This document shows positions 33,055-44,858 of a stretch of DNA of 64,000 nt, piece after piece. Each line of letters begins with the position of its first letter. Position 1 is the first letter of the stretch. The DNA is from Polychytrium aggregatum (lineage: Eukaryota > Chytridiomycota > Chytridiomycetes > Polychytriales): NCBI RefSeq assembly GCF_025602895.1, contig NW_026516205.1, positions 186,001-250,000 on the forward strand, written 5' to 3'. The notes under the pieces were generated by a model that worked only from the letters and a program-made list of their open reading frames with translations, was not told the DNA's origin and did not search any database. The position numbers and the translations under genes were made by a program.

Positions 33055-35682
33055 TCATGATCCGTTTTCTGGTATTGTGTTGAGCAGCCGGCGGTGGAGC
33101 AAGCAGACAGGTATCTGATCAGCAAAAACAGAAGCGCCAATGTGCCCCAGCATGCGGCAGAGGGAACGGTACGTACATGCCCACTTTCTCGAGGAACGCT
33201 ATTTCATCCAGATGGAACTGGCCATTGGCGTACTTGATCAGTCTGTAAACGATAGGTCAGAGTTGAGCGAAGGGTTATTTTACCTGGATGCCCATCACGC
33301 GATACCAAACGAGCACGATCCATCGAAGCATCGGGTCTGGGTACGTACCGCTCACGGAATTCGAGCTCAGTCGACCGCGCTTCGTCAGAGGCTCGCGGTG
33401 GTTCGCCAGGCTGATTCGCCTGTTCCGGTGTCGATGATATGCTTGGTGGCTCCAGAACATCAAAGTTGGCAGCCGAGACTGGTCCGAGTAGCCGAGATAC
33501 AGGGTTTGCAGGGTATTCGGTATAAGTCATACAGCGCTGGAGCAGCCGTCGGGGAGGGCGTTGTCCACACCGCCAACTTACAGAGATAGTGATAGAGCTG
33601 GACAATGATGTCATGGCGCAACAAATACGCGATGATTTTGAGATAGAGAGACTTTTCGTTTTTGGATTTGGAGCTGAGAAAGCCAGCGCCAACGGGCGAA
33701 CTGATTGTGATTTCGGTGACAATCCTCACGAGATCATCCTTGTGAAATCTGGAGGTAAAGTCGGCAGATAGCTCGCGGAGCCTGGCATGAGCGTATGGAA
33801 CAAGACAGTAAGCGAGAAGTCAGGCGCGCTCGAGAATCGCTGCATCAGGCAGCAATTAAGGCGGTCCATCGCAACTGTCCAGGCAGCACATCGCAGCTGA
33901 ACTCGGGCTTCCATCGAGCTCATTCGACAAAGCTCGAAGCGGCACCACGAGAAGGCACATTGCATAAGACTTACGCCGAGAGATCCATTCCTGGAGCAAT
34001 CGCATAGATGCCCTTGCTGTGAATCGTGTGGATGATCCTCGCTTTGTTCCAGTAAACCAGATGGGCGACCAGTCGGTACAGCTGCGGTAGCGAGCAGTCC
34101 AATAAAGCGGCCATGTCTTTAAAGCTTGAGAGATAAAGTGATCCACGAATCCGTGCGTCAGGTTCGAGGCAATTGCATGAGGCATGAGCTGCCGGTCGTT
34201 GCCTCTCCTCCAAAGCATGCCTCGCAGTGTTAGCACGCTACCGAATATGAACTTGTAAATGCCCACACAAACTAGCCATCTTACCACACGGTCGGATCCG
34301 CGTTCTGAATGAGCTCGACGAACATGTACGAACTATCCAATGGAAGCTGATTCAACAGGTCCTCCTTGTCACAGAGAAGGAGGAGAGTCTTGTATGGCCG
34401 CAAGACGGGATAGATTTCTTCGTGAAAGACTTCGCCGAATGCGCCCGACTGGCTCAACAGCAGCTGCGGCTCGCGGCTGTTCTCGTAGTCACCAGCGAAC
34501 GAAAGCGGCTTCGAGGTGGTGTTGACTGTTTTCCACCTCGGAAGGTGGAGTGATGCATCCAGGGAGTGGTTCACAACCCACGAGATCGTCGAGTGCGAGT
34601 TGATGGAGGTGTAGATGTTGGCCATGAGTCGAGCAAGCGAGCTTTCGGCGAGGATTTTGTCTATCACCTCGGCCGGCGCCCGTTCTTGAGGCACAAGGCG
34701 GTGCGTGAGATGGCAGTATGAGAGACGGCGAAACGAATATCACAAGAGGCGCACCGAAACAGAGTGAGTGCGCTGAGGCGACAGAGCTATGCATCCAGGA
34801 ATCGCCGCTGCGAATGGGTTTGCGAGGTCTGGGACCCGCGGCGAGGCAGTTTGCAACCAACAGCAACCAACGGACAGTAACCAACGGACAGCATATCAGG
34901 TATATCGGACATATCATACAGGCGGTAAACAAGAGCAGAGCAGCACTCGGACCTTCAGGGTGGTGTCTGGGCTTCAGCTGCTCCTTTAACCGGGTAATGA
35001 CGTCGCATTGCTGGTCGATATAGCCACGCTTAAGCTGCTCGTATTTGAGCCCAGCGGTGATCTTGGAGATGACATTCACATAGACCTCCTTGACTTCGTC
35101 TGAAAAGGGCTTGGTCCCAGTTGGCTGCATGGCCACGACGAGATTGAACATGCTCAGCAAGGACTGATCGCTTTGGCCAGGATGGGCTGAGCCTGTGGTC
35201 GCCGATTTGCTGTCCTGGTGCGAGCCCTGATGGTCAGACTCCCAATGCGACTCTTTCTCAGCACCCATGTCCTTTGATGTGTCGTCGTCGTCGGAATGCG
35301 CAGACATCCTCTGGATGAGCCGCGCAAATCGATGGCCTGTGCCGGGACGGTCGGCGCGAAGAAGCGTTGGGTGACCAACGAAGGTGACCTCGTCGATGGC
35401 GAGCCGGAACATCTTATCGCAGAGGGTCGAGGCATTGGGGATTAAGAGATCCGAAAGCACACTGGTTTCGAATCCCAGAAACTCCTCCACAAGCTTTTGG
35501 GGGGCGTTGCTGCTAGAGGAGCTGGCCTGCTTGCGTGTGCCGGCATCGCTGTCGGACTCGGATTTTAGGATTTCGTATCGATAGCGGACTTTGTCAGCCG
35601 GATAAGAGAAAACAAACTGGGGGCCCGTGCTGGAAGGGCAGATAAGCAGGATGCCCAGGATGGGCAAGAGCGACTGGACCAT
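33055..35682 (-). CDS. NPR3: NPRL3, GATOR1/SEACIT subunit (nitrogen permease regulator 3)
   Basis: The start at 35682 gives LLPILGILLICPSSTGPQFV, then FSYPADKVRYRYEI, the hallmark NPR3 opening longin strand (LGILLV...G..LVFRYP). A long linker follows, then FLGFETSVLSDLLIPNASTL and CDKMFRLAIDEVTFVGHPTL. Next comes an acidic Ser-rich insert and FNLVVAMQP (~35160-35100). Later exons give PYKTLLLLCDKEDLLNQLPL; the winged-helix segment SLPQLYRLVAHLVYWNKARI; HDIIVQLYHYLC; and the C-terminal LIKYANGQFHLDEIAFLEK. In the family it pairs with NPRL2 (and DEPDC5/Iml1) at the vacuole to inhibit TORC1 through Rag/Gtr GTPases on nitrogen starvation. The very end is uncertain: a last exon ending RRLLNTIPENGS with a stop at 33055 fits best, but another splice would run on to 32907. 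Confidence 0.88.
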
Positions 35683-36244
35683 CGCGGGCTGCTTGCGGGC
35701 TCGAGGAAAGGCGGTCCGGCGTTGGGGAGACGGGAGCAGAGCAAAGCGGGCAGTGTCTGGAAAAGCGCGGACCTGATATGGCGAGGCCGGTGCTCGATCC
35801 AGGGGATTGCGCCGAAGAGCACCACAGCCGGGATTCGTTCGCCATGAGACAGAACCCAGGGGATGCAGGGCGCTGGGCTGGCCTCGAGGAGGCACCGGCC
35901 CGCCGGCGAGGCAGATGCGACGCTATGACCGGGATGCATTGTCCGAGTGTCCAAAATCACCATCTATCTGTGCCATTTCAATGCTACGCGCAACATGGCC
36001 TCGGGGTGCTGATCGATCGCCGCAGAGGGGCACGCCAGCAATACCCAGACAACACTCCATAAAGTAACAAAACTTTGAATGCCAACAACGGCAAGAAACA
36101 GTCGCTTGGTCGCGATCGTGCAGCCCACACACATCGGGAGTGGTAGTCCTTGGTTTCTGTTGGGAGCCATATCCCGTTTCTGTCGTGCACTGGCTGTGGC
36201 GAGCAGGAGAGCAGCGCCATTGGGCATGAATGCCAGAGCAACCA
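35683..36244. other. Intergenic between RAD54 (3') and NPRL3 (5')
   Basis: Tandem minus-strand spacing of about 560 bases. It must hold the RAD54 terminator and NPRL3 promoter; no motif was recognised. Confidence 0.4.
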
Positions 36245-39200
36245 CTACTTCGTCTTGACAATCTGCTGGTCGTGCGACTGGAACGTTGGGAGCAAAGACA
36301 AACGAGTGTGGTGCAGCAGCGTGAGAACAGAGACAGGCCGCAAACACCAAACCCTCTGTCTCCCGGAGGCAGGGCGATCGACAGCAAGAATTCAGGACAC
36401 ATGCGACCGACAACAGCCGTTCGAACAAAGGCGGCGAGTCACACTCCAAATCATGGCTCTGTCGTCCCCTTACCTTGTTTTGGAAAATATATGTGACCAG
36501 ATCGTGGGCACACTCTTTGAGCAGTGTGTCGGCGGCCTTTGGAAGATCAAACTGGCTGAGATGGCTCCAGGTGCTCGTGTCAGCCGCAGTGGCACCGGTG
36601 TTGATGGTGCCTTCGGGAGGTTTGACGACCTGTCGGTTCTTGATGCATCGCTTGCACTTGAAAGTGTCGTGTGTGTCCGACAGCGTGGTTTCGTTCAGCT
36701 GGAACAGCTGTCGCAGCGCCTCTTGAGAAAAGTGGCGCTCGACATCAGCAGCTTCGTCGACGACACAGCTACTCAGCGACTGCTTGTGTGCCTGGCCTGC
36801 GGAGCGAATGGAGACAGAATGCCGTGAGCTACAGCACACAGCCATGCACATCCGTTGACAAAAACGCACAGTCATCGACAGCAGCGGCAGAAGCAACAGC
36901 AACGGCGACGGTGAGAGCAAAGAGAGGACGCCGCTCGCTGGCCACTTACGTTGGAAGATCTTTTCTTCGATAGAGCCCGTCGCAATGAAGCGATAGATAA
37001 AGCACATTTTCTTCTGACCATCTGCGCCAGTTGTGGGTGAACAAGCCATATCAGCATGTGGCCACAGCGCCATCGCCGACGCACGTTGCTTCTGGTGCTG
37101 TCAGCAACCGACAGTCACTCACCACGCCAGACACGGGCCAGCGCTTGTCCGTCGTTGGCAGGGTTCCAGTCAGGATCAAACAGAACCAGCCGGTTTGCGC
37201 CGATCTAGGGTTGGCAGACAATGGCGATCAATCGATCAGTAATCACAACACCAAACCCGCAGCAAACGACAAGGAGCCAGAGCCAACGTACCAAGTTCAA
37301 ACCGCATCCACCAGCCTTGCTGCTGAGCAGAAAGACAAACTGCGGGCTCGTTGGGTCATTGAACTGGTCGACGAGCTTCTGTCGCTTCTGGATGGTCATG
37401 GTGCCGTCGAGTCGCAGACAGCCCCAGTGCCGGGCCCGACACATCTTATCGAACAGGTCGAGCGTTTGAGTGTAGTTGCTGATCAATACAATCTTGTCGC
37501 TGGTGGTCGTCCTAGAGCGGTGGAGAAGCGTTCAGCCACGAGGTACGAATCGGATGGATAGGATAGACAGGCGAGATAGACAGGCGGGATAGACAGGCAG
37601 TATTGCGTGAGACTTACTTGATCTTATGGAGCATTTTCTCGAGCAGGAACATCTTGCCCGAGAACTCGGACTGGCACGAGTTGAAGTCAAATTTGGGCGG
37701 GAACAAAGACTTGTTGAAGTCCTCGGTACCGAGCAGCGCCGGGTGGTTGCAAAGCTTCTTGAGCATCGTGATGGCCTTGAGTGGCTGGGAGCCCTTGCCG
37801 GTCAGGAGCTTTCTGATCTCAGGAGACTCCAAAAAGTGTCGATAAAGCCCCAGCTGTGTGTCGGTGAGCTTGCAGAAGACAACGTGCTCGTATTTGACCG
37901 GCACTGCGAGCGAGTGCGGATGATATTGGCGGGGATTAGAACACGCATACTTTGGAGGCAGCGGCCATGCCAAGGCAGATGGACTGCGGTTGTCGTGCTT
38001 ACAGTATTTGGTCAGCAGCTCAGCCGTCCGGCGGATGATGAATTTGTTGGCGATCCCGAGCAGCTCGCTGAGCTTGGCTTCACTGGTCTCGCGATCCTTG
38101 TCCGAGGCGTCGGCGTCACGGCCACGCAGAATAGGGAGCTCAAAGTTCTTGCGGAATTCGGACTCGGTGCCGAGGACGTTCGGGATGGCAAAGCTGAGGA
38201 GAGCAAAGTACTCTGTGTATCGAGGAGCAACCAGAGCATGGATGTCAGCACTTGCGCTGCTCCGACAGTGGCGACGCAAGCGGTGGTGCCAGCGAGCCGA
38301 ATTGTTGCTCACCAGTCAGGTCGTTCTGTAGCACCAAGGTTGTCATTGTGAAGAGCATAGAGCGACCGAGCAAGATGAAAACGAGGGTCAGCTCGATGTA
38401 CAAGCAATCGAGAGCTCATCGGCGCGCCGCAAACCGCTCTGGGCACCATACCTGAATGGGCGTGCCCGAAAGAATTACTCGACGCTTGGCATTCAGGGCA
38501 TTGAGACCCTGGTATGTCTGGGAGTCGGCATTCTTGAGCCGATGTCCTTCATCGCAAAGCAGGAGGCCAATCTCGGTTTTGCACAGGATTTCCGAATAGG
38601 CTCGCAAGCTTTCGTATGATATGATCAGGACTGCCGTTGGACAGAGGATGCTGTCAGCCGTGCAAGCCGCGGCTGCCGTACTATCTCGCGGACTCTACTT
38701 CGTCGACGCAGATGCGCACCTGGCTGGGTAACCGCGCGGCCCTTGGCACTGGTAAACTGCTCCAGATCCTTGATGGTTTGCTCCTTGGTTGTTTTGTTGT
38801 CGCACGCAAAAGGACGAATGGAATCGGCGCCGAGCCACTTCTTGAGTTCGTTGGCCCAGTTTCGGACTAAACTGGATGGACAGACAATGATGGCCTTATC
38901 GATCGTCGGGCGGCCGGGCTCGGGAGACTGTCGCAGCAGCGTCCAAAGCAGTGTGATACCTGGTGGTTACGGTCGATCGCGAATCAAGAAAGGACAGCGG
39001 TAAGCCCAACGAATGCCACATGACCAGACAGAACAAGGCTGCACAATCGAGGACTGGATCCGTACACTGCAAAGTCTTGCCGAGACCCTGTAAAGTTGGG
39101 AGCGACGATATTGAGCAACTTTGTTGAACCGTGATGGCACCGAGCAGCCCGACCTGACGACCCACAGCCACGAAGTACCCAGGAGCAACGAGCAACGAGC

Positions 39201-40224
39201 AACGAGCAAACCCTTACCATTTCATCGGCCATGATGCATCCAAACGCCCCCGCGACCTTCATGCCTGTGGTGCACTCGTACAGGAAGCGCACACCCTCGA
39301 TCTGATGTGGGCGAAGGACCCGAGCGATCTTGGGATCGATCACCACGTGGACCTCCTGCTTGATTTGCTTCTTGGGATCTGCGGATGACTTGAGCGACTC
39401 CAGGATCTCGACGGCCGAGTAAACCTTGGGATGGTACAGCACAATCGCATCGTCCGCCTCGGGATCGTGCAATGGGCCCTTCAGAACGTTGGTTTTCCGG
39501 CGCGCGCCCAGACAAGTCCCGGCCTTCATGCATCCACTTGGGCGATTTGCATCGGTGACAAAGGTTGGAGCCTGATCGCAGACGCGAATCGACAAAGAAT
39601 GCAGACGAGATGGATGAGCTCAGGCAGCGCGAACATGAGAGGCAGCGTTTGGATGACCGTTGGTTTGCGGGGGGCATCGAGCCCCGCGTGATGGGAGCCG
39701 AGTAGAGGACTCAGAGAGCAGCATGCACGAAATGGCTGCGTTCGACTGGAGGCAGCAGCTGGACAAGTTGCTGTCCTATATTGGTCCGGCTCATGTACCT
39801 TGAAGGGTTTAGCGAGCGGGGCCCGCAACTGGCCGTTATCTGCGCCGGGGCTGGGATGCGGGGAGTTTGCGCTTCGGAGGGGCGTCAGCGGGCCCCGGCC
39901 TCCGGCAAGAGTGATTTTACCCCCAGGGAGAGTCGGTCGGCCAGATCGAATCGGCGTCGATGCCACGCTGGGTTTGGGCTTGGGTTTCTTCACGACCGGT
40001 CCATCGTCATCGTCGTCGTCACCACGACCGTAATCGGACCCTGCGTCGTCCATGTCCTCGTCCGCCTCATCGTCGTCTGCATCGCTGTCGGAGCCGCTGG
40101 AGAGGGTGCTCGCTTTCCTCTTTCTCTTTGTTTTTGTGGGCGAGACTGGCGAGTTCATGATCGACGGGATGGTCGGGGCGGGCACGGGCTTGAGGGGTGT
40201 CCTTTGGACGAGCGATCGACGCAT
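36245..40224 (-). CDS. RAD54: RAD54, SWI2/SNF2 recombination motor
   Basis: The start at 40224 ([13 protein letters not shown]) is typical of RAD54. An acidic/basic disordered N terminus follows (~1-110), then [20 protein letters not shown] and [20 protein letters not shown]. Helicase motif I (ADEM|GLGKTLQ) is split by an intron. Motif II is [12 protein letters not shown] and motif [14 protein letters not shown]. The RAD54 insert is [20 protein letters not shown], with [17 protein letters not shown] after it. Motifs V/VI are [14 protein letters not shown] and [19 protein letters not shown], and the tail ALSSCVVDE-like ([20 protein letters not shown]) is diagnostic. A final 11-codon exon (36277-36245, [10 protein letters not shown] stop) joins in phase after TYIFQNK (exon end 36475), matching the ...FQ..SH ends of known RAD54 proteins. 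It acts in the nucleus with Rad51 in homologous recombination: dsDNA translocation, D-loop formation and branch migration. Confidence 0.94.
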
Positions 40225-40896
40225 GGCTGGCAGGTTAAAGCCGCTCGGTGCCCTATACTGTGCGTGCGTGTGTGTGCAGTGCAGTGCTCGGCAGGCCAAG
40301 AGAAAGACCTCGCAGAATATGGGCCTGCTCGGGAGGAGAGTCGGCAGCTGGGACCCAAGACGGCGAAGGCGAGGGCGAACGGCAGAAAAGCAAGGCCGAC
40401 AGTGGGAGGGGCGGGAACGCGGTTTCTTTTGAAGACCAAGGACAACTTCGCAGCTGGTCCTCGTTTCGCCGTCGTTGCTGGCGCCTGCATCGATGCTGCG
40501 AGGGCGGGACGGCAGTCGCCAGCGGGAGGATTGCTTGCTCTCTCTCCCCTCTGTCGCATGGGCAGTATCACCGGATTACTCGGATGATGCCGCTGGATCT
40601 CGTTCGAGAGCCGAGCTGCTTCCGCTATTCAACACACCACCCCAAGACTGGCTTGCCATCCCGACGCCCACTGCCAAAGCTCGGCACCCAGCGCATCGCC
40701 ATCAGTCATGGCGACCCAGAGGGCAGCGCTCAGCCCTGGGACATGCGCCATGGCATCGTGCTCTATTGGTATTGATGCCGAGTCTGCCGAGTCTGCCGAG
40801 TCTGCCGAGCCAGATCAGAGAAGGCACCCAGGGCCGTGATGCAGAGCAGCAGGCTCGAGATGCAGGGCGGCAGAGTCGCTGGTCCAAAGGTGTCCG
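40225..40896. other. Intergenic between SZRD1-like (3') and RAD54 (5')
   Basis: RAD54 promoter region. It includes a 10-base array (CCGAGTCTGC)n at 40777-40810, about four copies. No gene was recognised; the plus-strand ORFs here are antisense to the RAD54 N terminus. Confidence 0.4.
40777..40810. repeat. 10-base tandem repeat
   Basis: Three to four perfect copies of CCGAGTCTGC between RAD54 and the SUZ-domain gene. Confidence 0.85.
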
Positions 40897-41684
40897 TCAG
40901 GGGTCTGAACCGAAAATGCGCTGTCTGGCAGCGTTGTAGAGCTCCTCCTTCTCCTTGAGCGTCCTCGTTGGTGCCGATGCAGCAGACACTGGTGTTGGCC
41001 GGGGATTAGCGACAGGATCGCGCTTCAGGATCTTCACCTGGGAGCCAAGGAACGGGAGGCAATACGACGGTGCGGATCAGCATGGATGCCGGGATGCCGG
41101 GATGCCGGGATGCCACGGAGCCCTGGTCAAGGCAACAGACCTGGGGGACGTAGGCTGTTCGGGAATCGCCGTTGACTTCGATGACGGTTATGGGGCTGAT
41201 CGCAACGAAGCGGTACGGGACGGAGGTAAGAGCCCGGGCAGTAGCACGCATCACACTGCTCGGCGACCATCATGGATTGCTCCTTGGACGCCGATTCACA
41301 GTAGCGGGTGTTGATCCCAGCCGCGGAGCCCAGCCGACTGGATAATTCGCCTGCATTGTATCAGCGTACCTTGAGCCGATCGCCGGCCGAGCCTGGGGCG
41401 GCGAGGGCTTTGGAGGAATGGGAACCGCGATCGGCTCTGCCGACTCCCACTTGCGGATCGCAAGCGATTATCCGCATGGCAGTGGTCCGGTCGCCAAAGC
41501 CAGAGTGCAAGGTTTCGAGGCAAGCCATAGCGAGCGGGGAGGGGCCGATTCGACAGCGGCAAATGCGACCGATTCGACAGCAGCAAATACGACCGATTCG
41601 AGCTGCGGTTAGCTACGGTATCGGATCGTGGTGCTGGGAGGCCGCTGAGACTGCGAGACTTACGTCTTCCTCGTCGGTCGCCAT
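40897..41684 (-). CDS. SUZ-domain protein, SZRD1-like
   Basis: Four small exons in phase: 41684-41664, 41449-41370, 41195-41141, 41037-40897, giving 98 residues. The first exon is only seven codons (MATDEED); it joins WESAEPIAVPIPPKPSP, then SPITVIEVNGDSRTAYVPQ, then VKILKRDPVANPRPTPVSAA, and ends KEKEELYNAARQRIFGSDP. That C terminus is a clear SUZ motif (E.EY..AR.RIFG), and VKILKR is the conserved block before it. The acidic start plus W-E resembles human SZRD1 (MEDEEVAESWEEAA). SUZ segments bind RNA and are found in translation-linked proteins. The gene is easy to miss because no exon exceeds 141 bases. I chose the start as the only ATG giving an in-phase acidic leader. Confidence 0.78.
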
Positions 41685-42243
41685 TCTCTGGGCAGCGTCT
41701 GGAGGTCAACCAGGGCACTCGGGCAGAAGAGAGATGAATGGTGTTGGCAATGGGCCGCCTCGCGTCCATCTCTTTCCGAGGCCTCGCCGAGACCGAGAAG
41801 GCCGATCGTCGAGGACTTCTCGTCCATGTCGAATGCATGTTTGGAACGAAAGGGACGCCGTTCCCTCAGTCTCGGATACGCCATTGTCCACCATGGCCAA
41901 GTGTGAGCGATTCGTCAGACCGACTATCTCGATGTCGAACTGGTTGAGTGCATCCCGCATCAAGGCACTGGGTTCCCCAAAGCCAGTAACAGGCAGCGGT
42001 TGATGTGGAAGAGCACAAATGGAACACTGCCCAGCTTTGCTCTGAGCAAGCTGTACGTCTCGCAGCAGCCCGCTTGCTCCCAGTACCCTCCAAGGACTGC
42101 CGCCTACACCCACGACGCACCCTCTGAGTGCCATCAGTTTTGTCGCTATATTGACAAGACTCGATTTCCTAGCGACGCTTGACAGAATCGACGGTGGTAT
42201 TTGCCCCGAAAGAGAGCAGGTGTCTTTGAAGTACCCGGTGCAT
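41685..42243. other. Intergenic between hydrolase (3') and SZRD1-like (5')
   Basis: Both neighbours are on the minus strand. An ORF at 41706-42134 (minus) has no recognisable domain and would cover the promoter of the SUZ gene; I do not call it. An upstream exon of the SUZ gene cannot be excluded. Confidence 0.4.
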
Positions 42244-44034
42244 CTATTTGTTGGAGAGCGCCGGTTCTGAGCGAGACAGCGGCGACTTGCCGAGAGGCTG
42301 GGGGCTGTCGTCGCCGTCGTCGTCTTTGATGCTGACGGCCAGCGCCATGAGTGAACCCTTGAGCTTGGTCGGCGTCGGGAACTCGGGAGATCTCGCCGAG
42401 CCGTACTTTGTGGGGGTGCCTGGGATGGTCGCCGTTGATGGCGTCGACAGCGCCGACGGCAGCTTGGTCAGCCCGGATCGCTTCATCCAGGTGTTGACAT
42501 GGCCGCAGATGCTGTCCTCGTACCCAAACCAAAAGTGGTCCACATCGGACATGACGATGCTCTCCTTGGGCTCGGGGAAGCCGTCGATGAAGCTCGTGTG
42601 CGACGATATGCCCGTGAAGTTGTCCTTGTTGCCCATGAGAAAGAGCTTGGGGACGCTGGTGGAGGCGAAGGCGTCGGTGAACTTTTTCGAGTTGAAGAAG
42701 GTCAGGGCCCAAAGCACTTGATGACAGAGGACGGCAAGCGTGGTGGATGGGTTGCGTTTTGGCATGTGAGTATGGGCGCCGCGCCTGCCAAGTTGAGCCG
42801 ATGCAACAAACCAATATCGCAGACAGCCACTTTGCCAGCGCAATCATCTCTGCGAGTGCCATCACCTACCCGAGCTGATTCGATAATGCCGATCGACACG
42901 CGTTTCGATGAGCAAATGATATTAACCAAGAGCCCGCATTGCCCACGACGATAGCTTCAAGACCCGACCCGAGCAGACCCAGACGCCAACAAACGACAGG
43001 CCATCACGCTTACCTTGGATAGCTTATGGAAATGATGCCTGCTAGCTCCTTGATCTCCGAGGCCGCGGCAGATGCGGCCACCGAGCCATACGAGTAGCCC
43101 TGTTGATATTGTCGTGGCGCCAGAGGGCATTGAGAGTCGAGTCGTATTGCTCTGAACCAGCAGTCTGGGAAGGAAGGCACGACCCAAGGAAGCAGCAGAT
43201 TTGCTGTCCAGACTCCCACACCCCACCCTTTCCAATAGCTTACGCAGACAACGAATCGCCGCGGGGCCAGATTGACTTGGTCTCGGACATACTTGTAGAT
43301 GGAGAGGACATCTTCGATCTCGCCCATGCCTCGGGCGGTGGTGCGTCCCGATGACTTGCCAACTCCTCTGGAAGCGTCCAAGGTCACAGAGATGGAAACA
43401 GGTTCAGGCACAAGGAGCGACACAAAACGCAGCACAACATGTCGTCGACAGTGGCCGCGAAAGAGTTGGAACCACGGACGCCTTAATGGTGTCGCTGAAA
43501 GCAAATGGCAGCGCACCTGAAGTTGAAGCGAACAGTCATGTAGCCCTGGGTCGCAAAGTTCTCAAACAGCGCACGGATGACGTTGTTGTCCATGTTGCCG
43601 CCGAGCTGCAGTGCCGAACGTGTCCATAGAGACCTGGGTTAGCTGGGTGAAAGCTGGCGCCGGTTACGAGCCATCCGCACTCGCCATCCGCACTCGCCAT
43701 CCGCACTCGCCATCGAGTCCAGCGCAATGCGAGAGGCAGCGGTCGGGAGCCGATACATACGGGGCCGTAGGGATGCGCCAGGAGAATGCATCTGGAAGCA
43801 CGAGTGCATTTCGGCTGCGATTAGTGGGTAAGCCGCGAGTGGATGGTCTGGGCCTGCGTTGCTCGGGAGAGGACGCATCGCAGCAGAGCCGAGGAAGAGA
43901 GGCAGACCCACTCACGTATCTCTGTTCTTGGACCCATGGAAGATCTTGGTTTCGAGCGACACCTTGCTCGAGGACGGAATGAATGCGATTTCCTCTCGCA
44001 GCGCCAGACGGGCCGACTTTGTAGGGGAGTTCAT
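42244..44034 (-). CDS. Alpha/beta hydrolase
   Basis: Exons: 44034-43916, 43791-43761, 43605-43517, 43367-43244, 43099-43014, and a last one to 42244 (start about 42784, uncertain), giving about 329 residues. Fold landmarks: CILLAHPYGP|LGGNMDNNVIRAL (strand 3, HP.G oxyanion loop), VRFNFR|GVGKSSGRTT (strand 4, NFRG.G.S.G), GYSYGSVAA (nucleophile elbow G-x-S-x-G, Ser in the middle), KLFLMGNKDNFTG (strand 7 with the acidic residue) and SDVDHFWFG (catalytic His). This pattern fits the COG2945-type alpha/beta hydrolases; the substrate is unknown. The C-terminal ~70 residues are Ser/Thr/Pro-rich and disordered. The second exon is just 31 bases. The acceptor of the last exon is the weak point: the in-phase choice adds an unusual HTHMPKRNP segment before VLWALTFFNSKKF. 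Confidence 0.78.
43670..43714. repeat. 13-base tandem repeat in hydrolase intron 2
   Basis: Three copies of GCCATCCGCACTC plus a partial, located between exon 2 (43761) and exon 3 (43605) of the alpha/beta hydrolase gene. Confidence 0.85.
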
Positions 44035-44858
44035 GGATGCGGACAGCGACGGCGCAGACGACGGAAACGAAAGGGATGACGACAGACACGAGGACGAAAA
44101 GGACGAAAAGGATGAAGCCAAAGCCGAGGGCGAGGACGAGACTGGGGTTGACGACGAAAGGGATAACGATGAAAGGTTGACGACGAAAGGGCACGAAGAC
44201 GACGAAGCCGACGAAGACGAACCGGTTCGTGGCTGCTGGCCGGGCTCTGTCTGTTGGACCGGGCCTGGTCCTGGAGGTGGCGCACCAAGACAGCCAAAGA
44301 TCGGCCTGAGCGGTCCGAGCCGGGCCGCTGTGCGATTGTTGCGGCCCTTGGCATGTCTGGGAGAGACGAAGCGCACTCGATCCTGGACGAGCGGGAACGA
44401 TATGGGATGTGCAGAGCATAATAGAGTAGAATCGAACAGGACAGCAGAGCAGAATAGAACATAGCCGAGCACAACAGAGCAGACCACTGTCCCCATGAGC
44501 GGATATCGACCCCCCCCCAAAGTCATTCCTTCTGCTGACCAACAGCTCGCAACCCGGCGTATCGCCACGGCCATCTTGTTCCCATTCTCTTTGCCACTCT
44601 CGCATTCATCGCCTGCTTGGGGGGGGGGTGATTGGCAACTGAGCCGTACTCAATCAACGAGTGGTTATCCCCCCCCATCCTCCCAACCACCACCTTTCTC
44701 ATCGCCACTCCCGCCGCAATCGTGGCTGCTTTCGTTCTGCATTTGTCCGTTTCGATCGAAGCCGTCGGTGAATCCGGAGGGCCATCGCCGAGGAAGGGGG
44801 GGGGATCGCTTTCGTGAGGTTCATTCACCACGAATGCGTGGCTCGATGTTGCCTTCGA
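44035..44858. promoter_or_regulatory. Divergent intergenic/promoter region with homopolymer runs
   Basis: This lies between the divergently transcribed hydrolase and cyclic-nucleotide-binding genes, so it should hold both promoters. It contains A/G-rich degenerate repeats (GACGAAAAGGAC-like, 44060-44200; AGCAGAGCAGAATAGAACA-like, 44400-44480) and four C/G homopolymers: C8 at 44511, G10 at 44619, C8 at 44669 and G9 at 44796. No TATA box was recognised. The actual promoters are inferred from position only. Confidence 0.4.

Noticed and set aside
41706-42134. 143-residue minus-strand frame upstream of the SUZ gene
   Set aside because: No domain, no good splice into the SUZ exons, and it would leave no promoter for that gene; an extra exon cannot be fully excluded.
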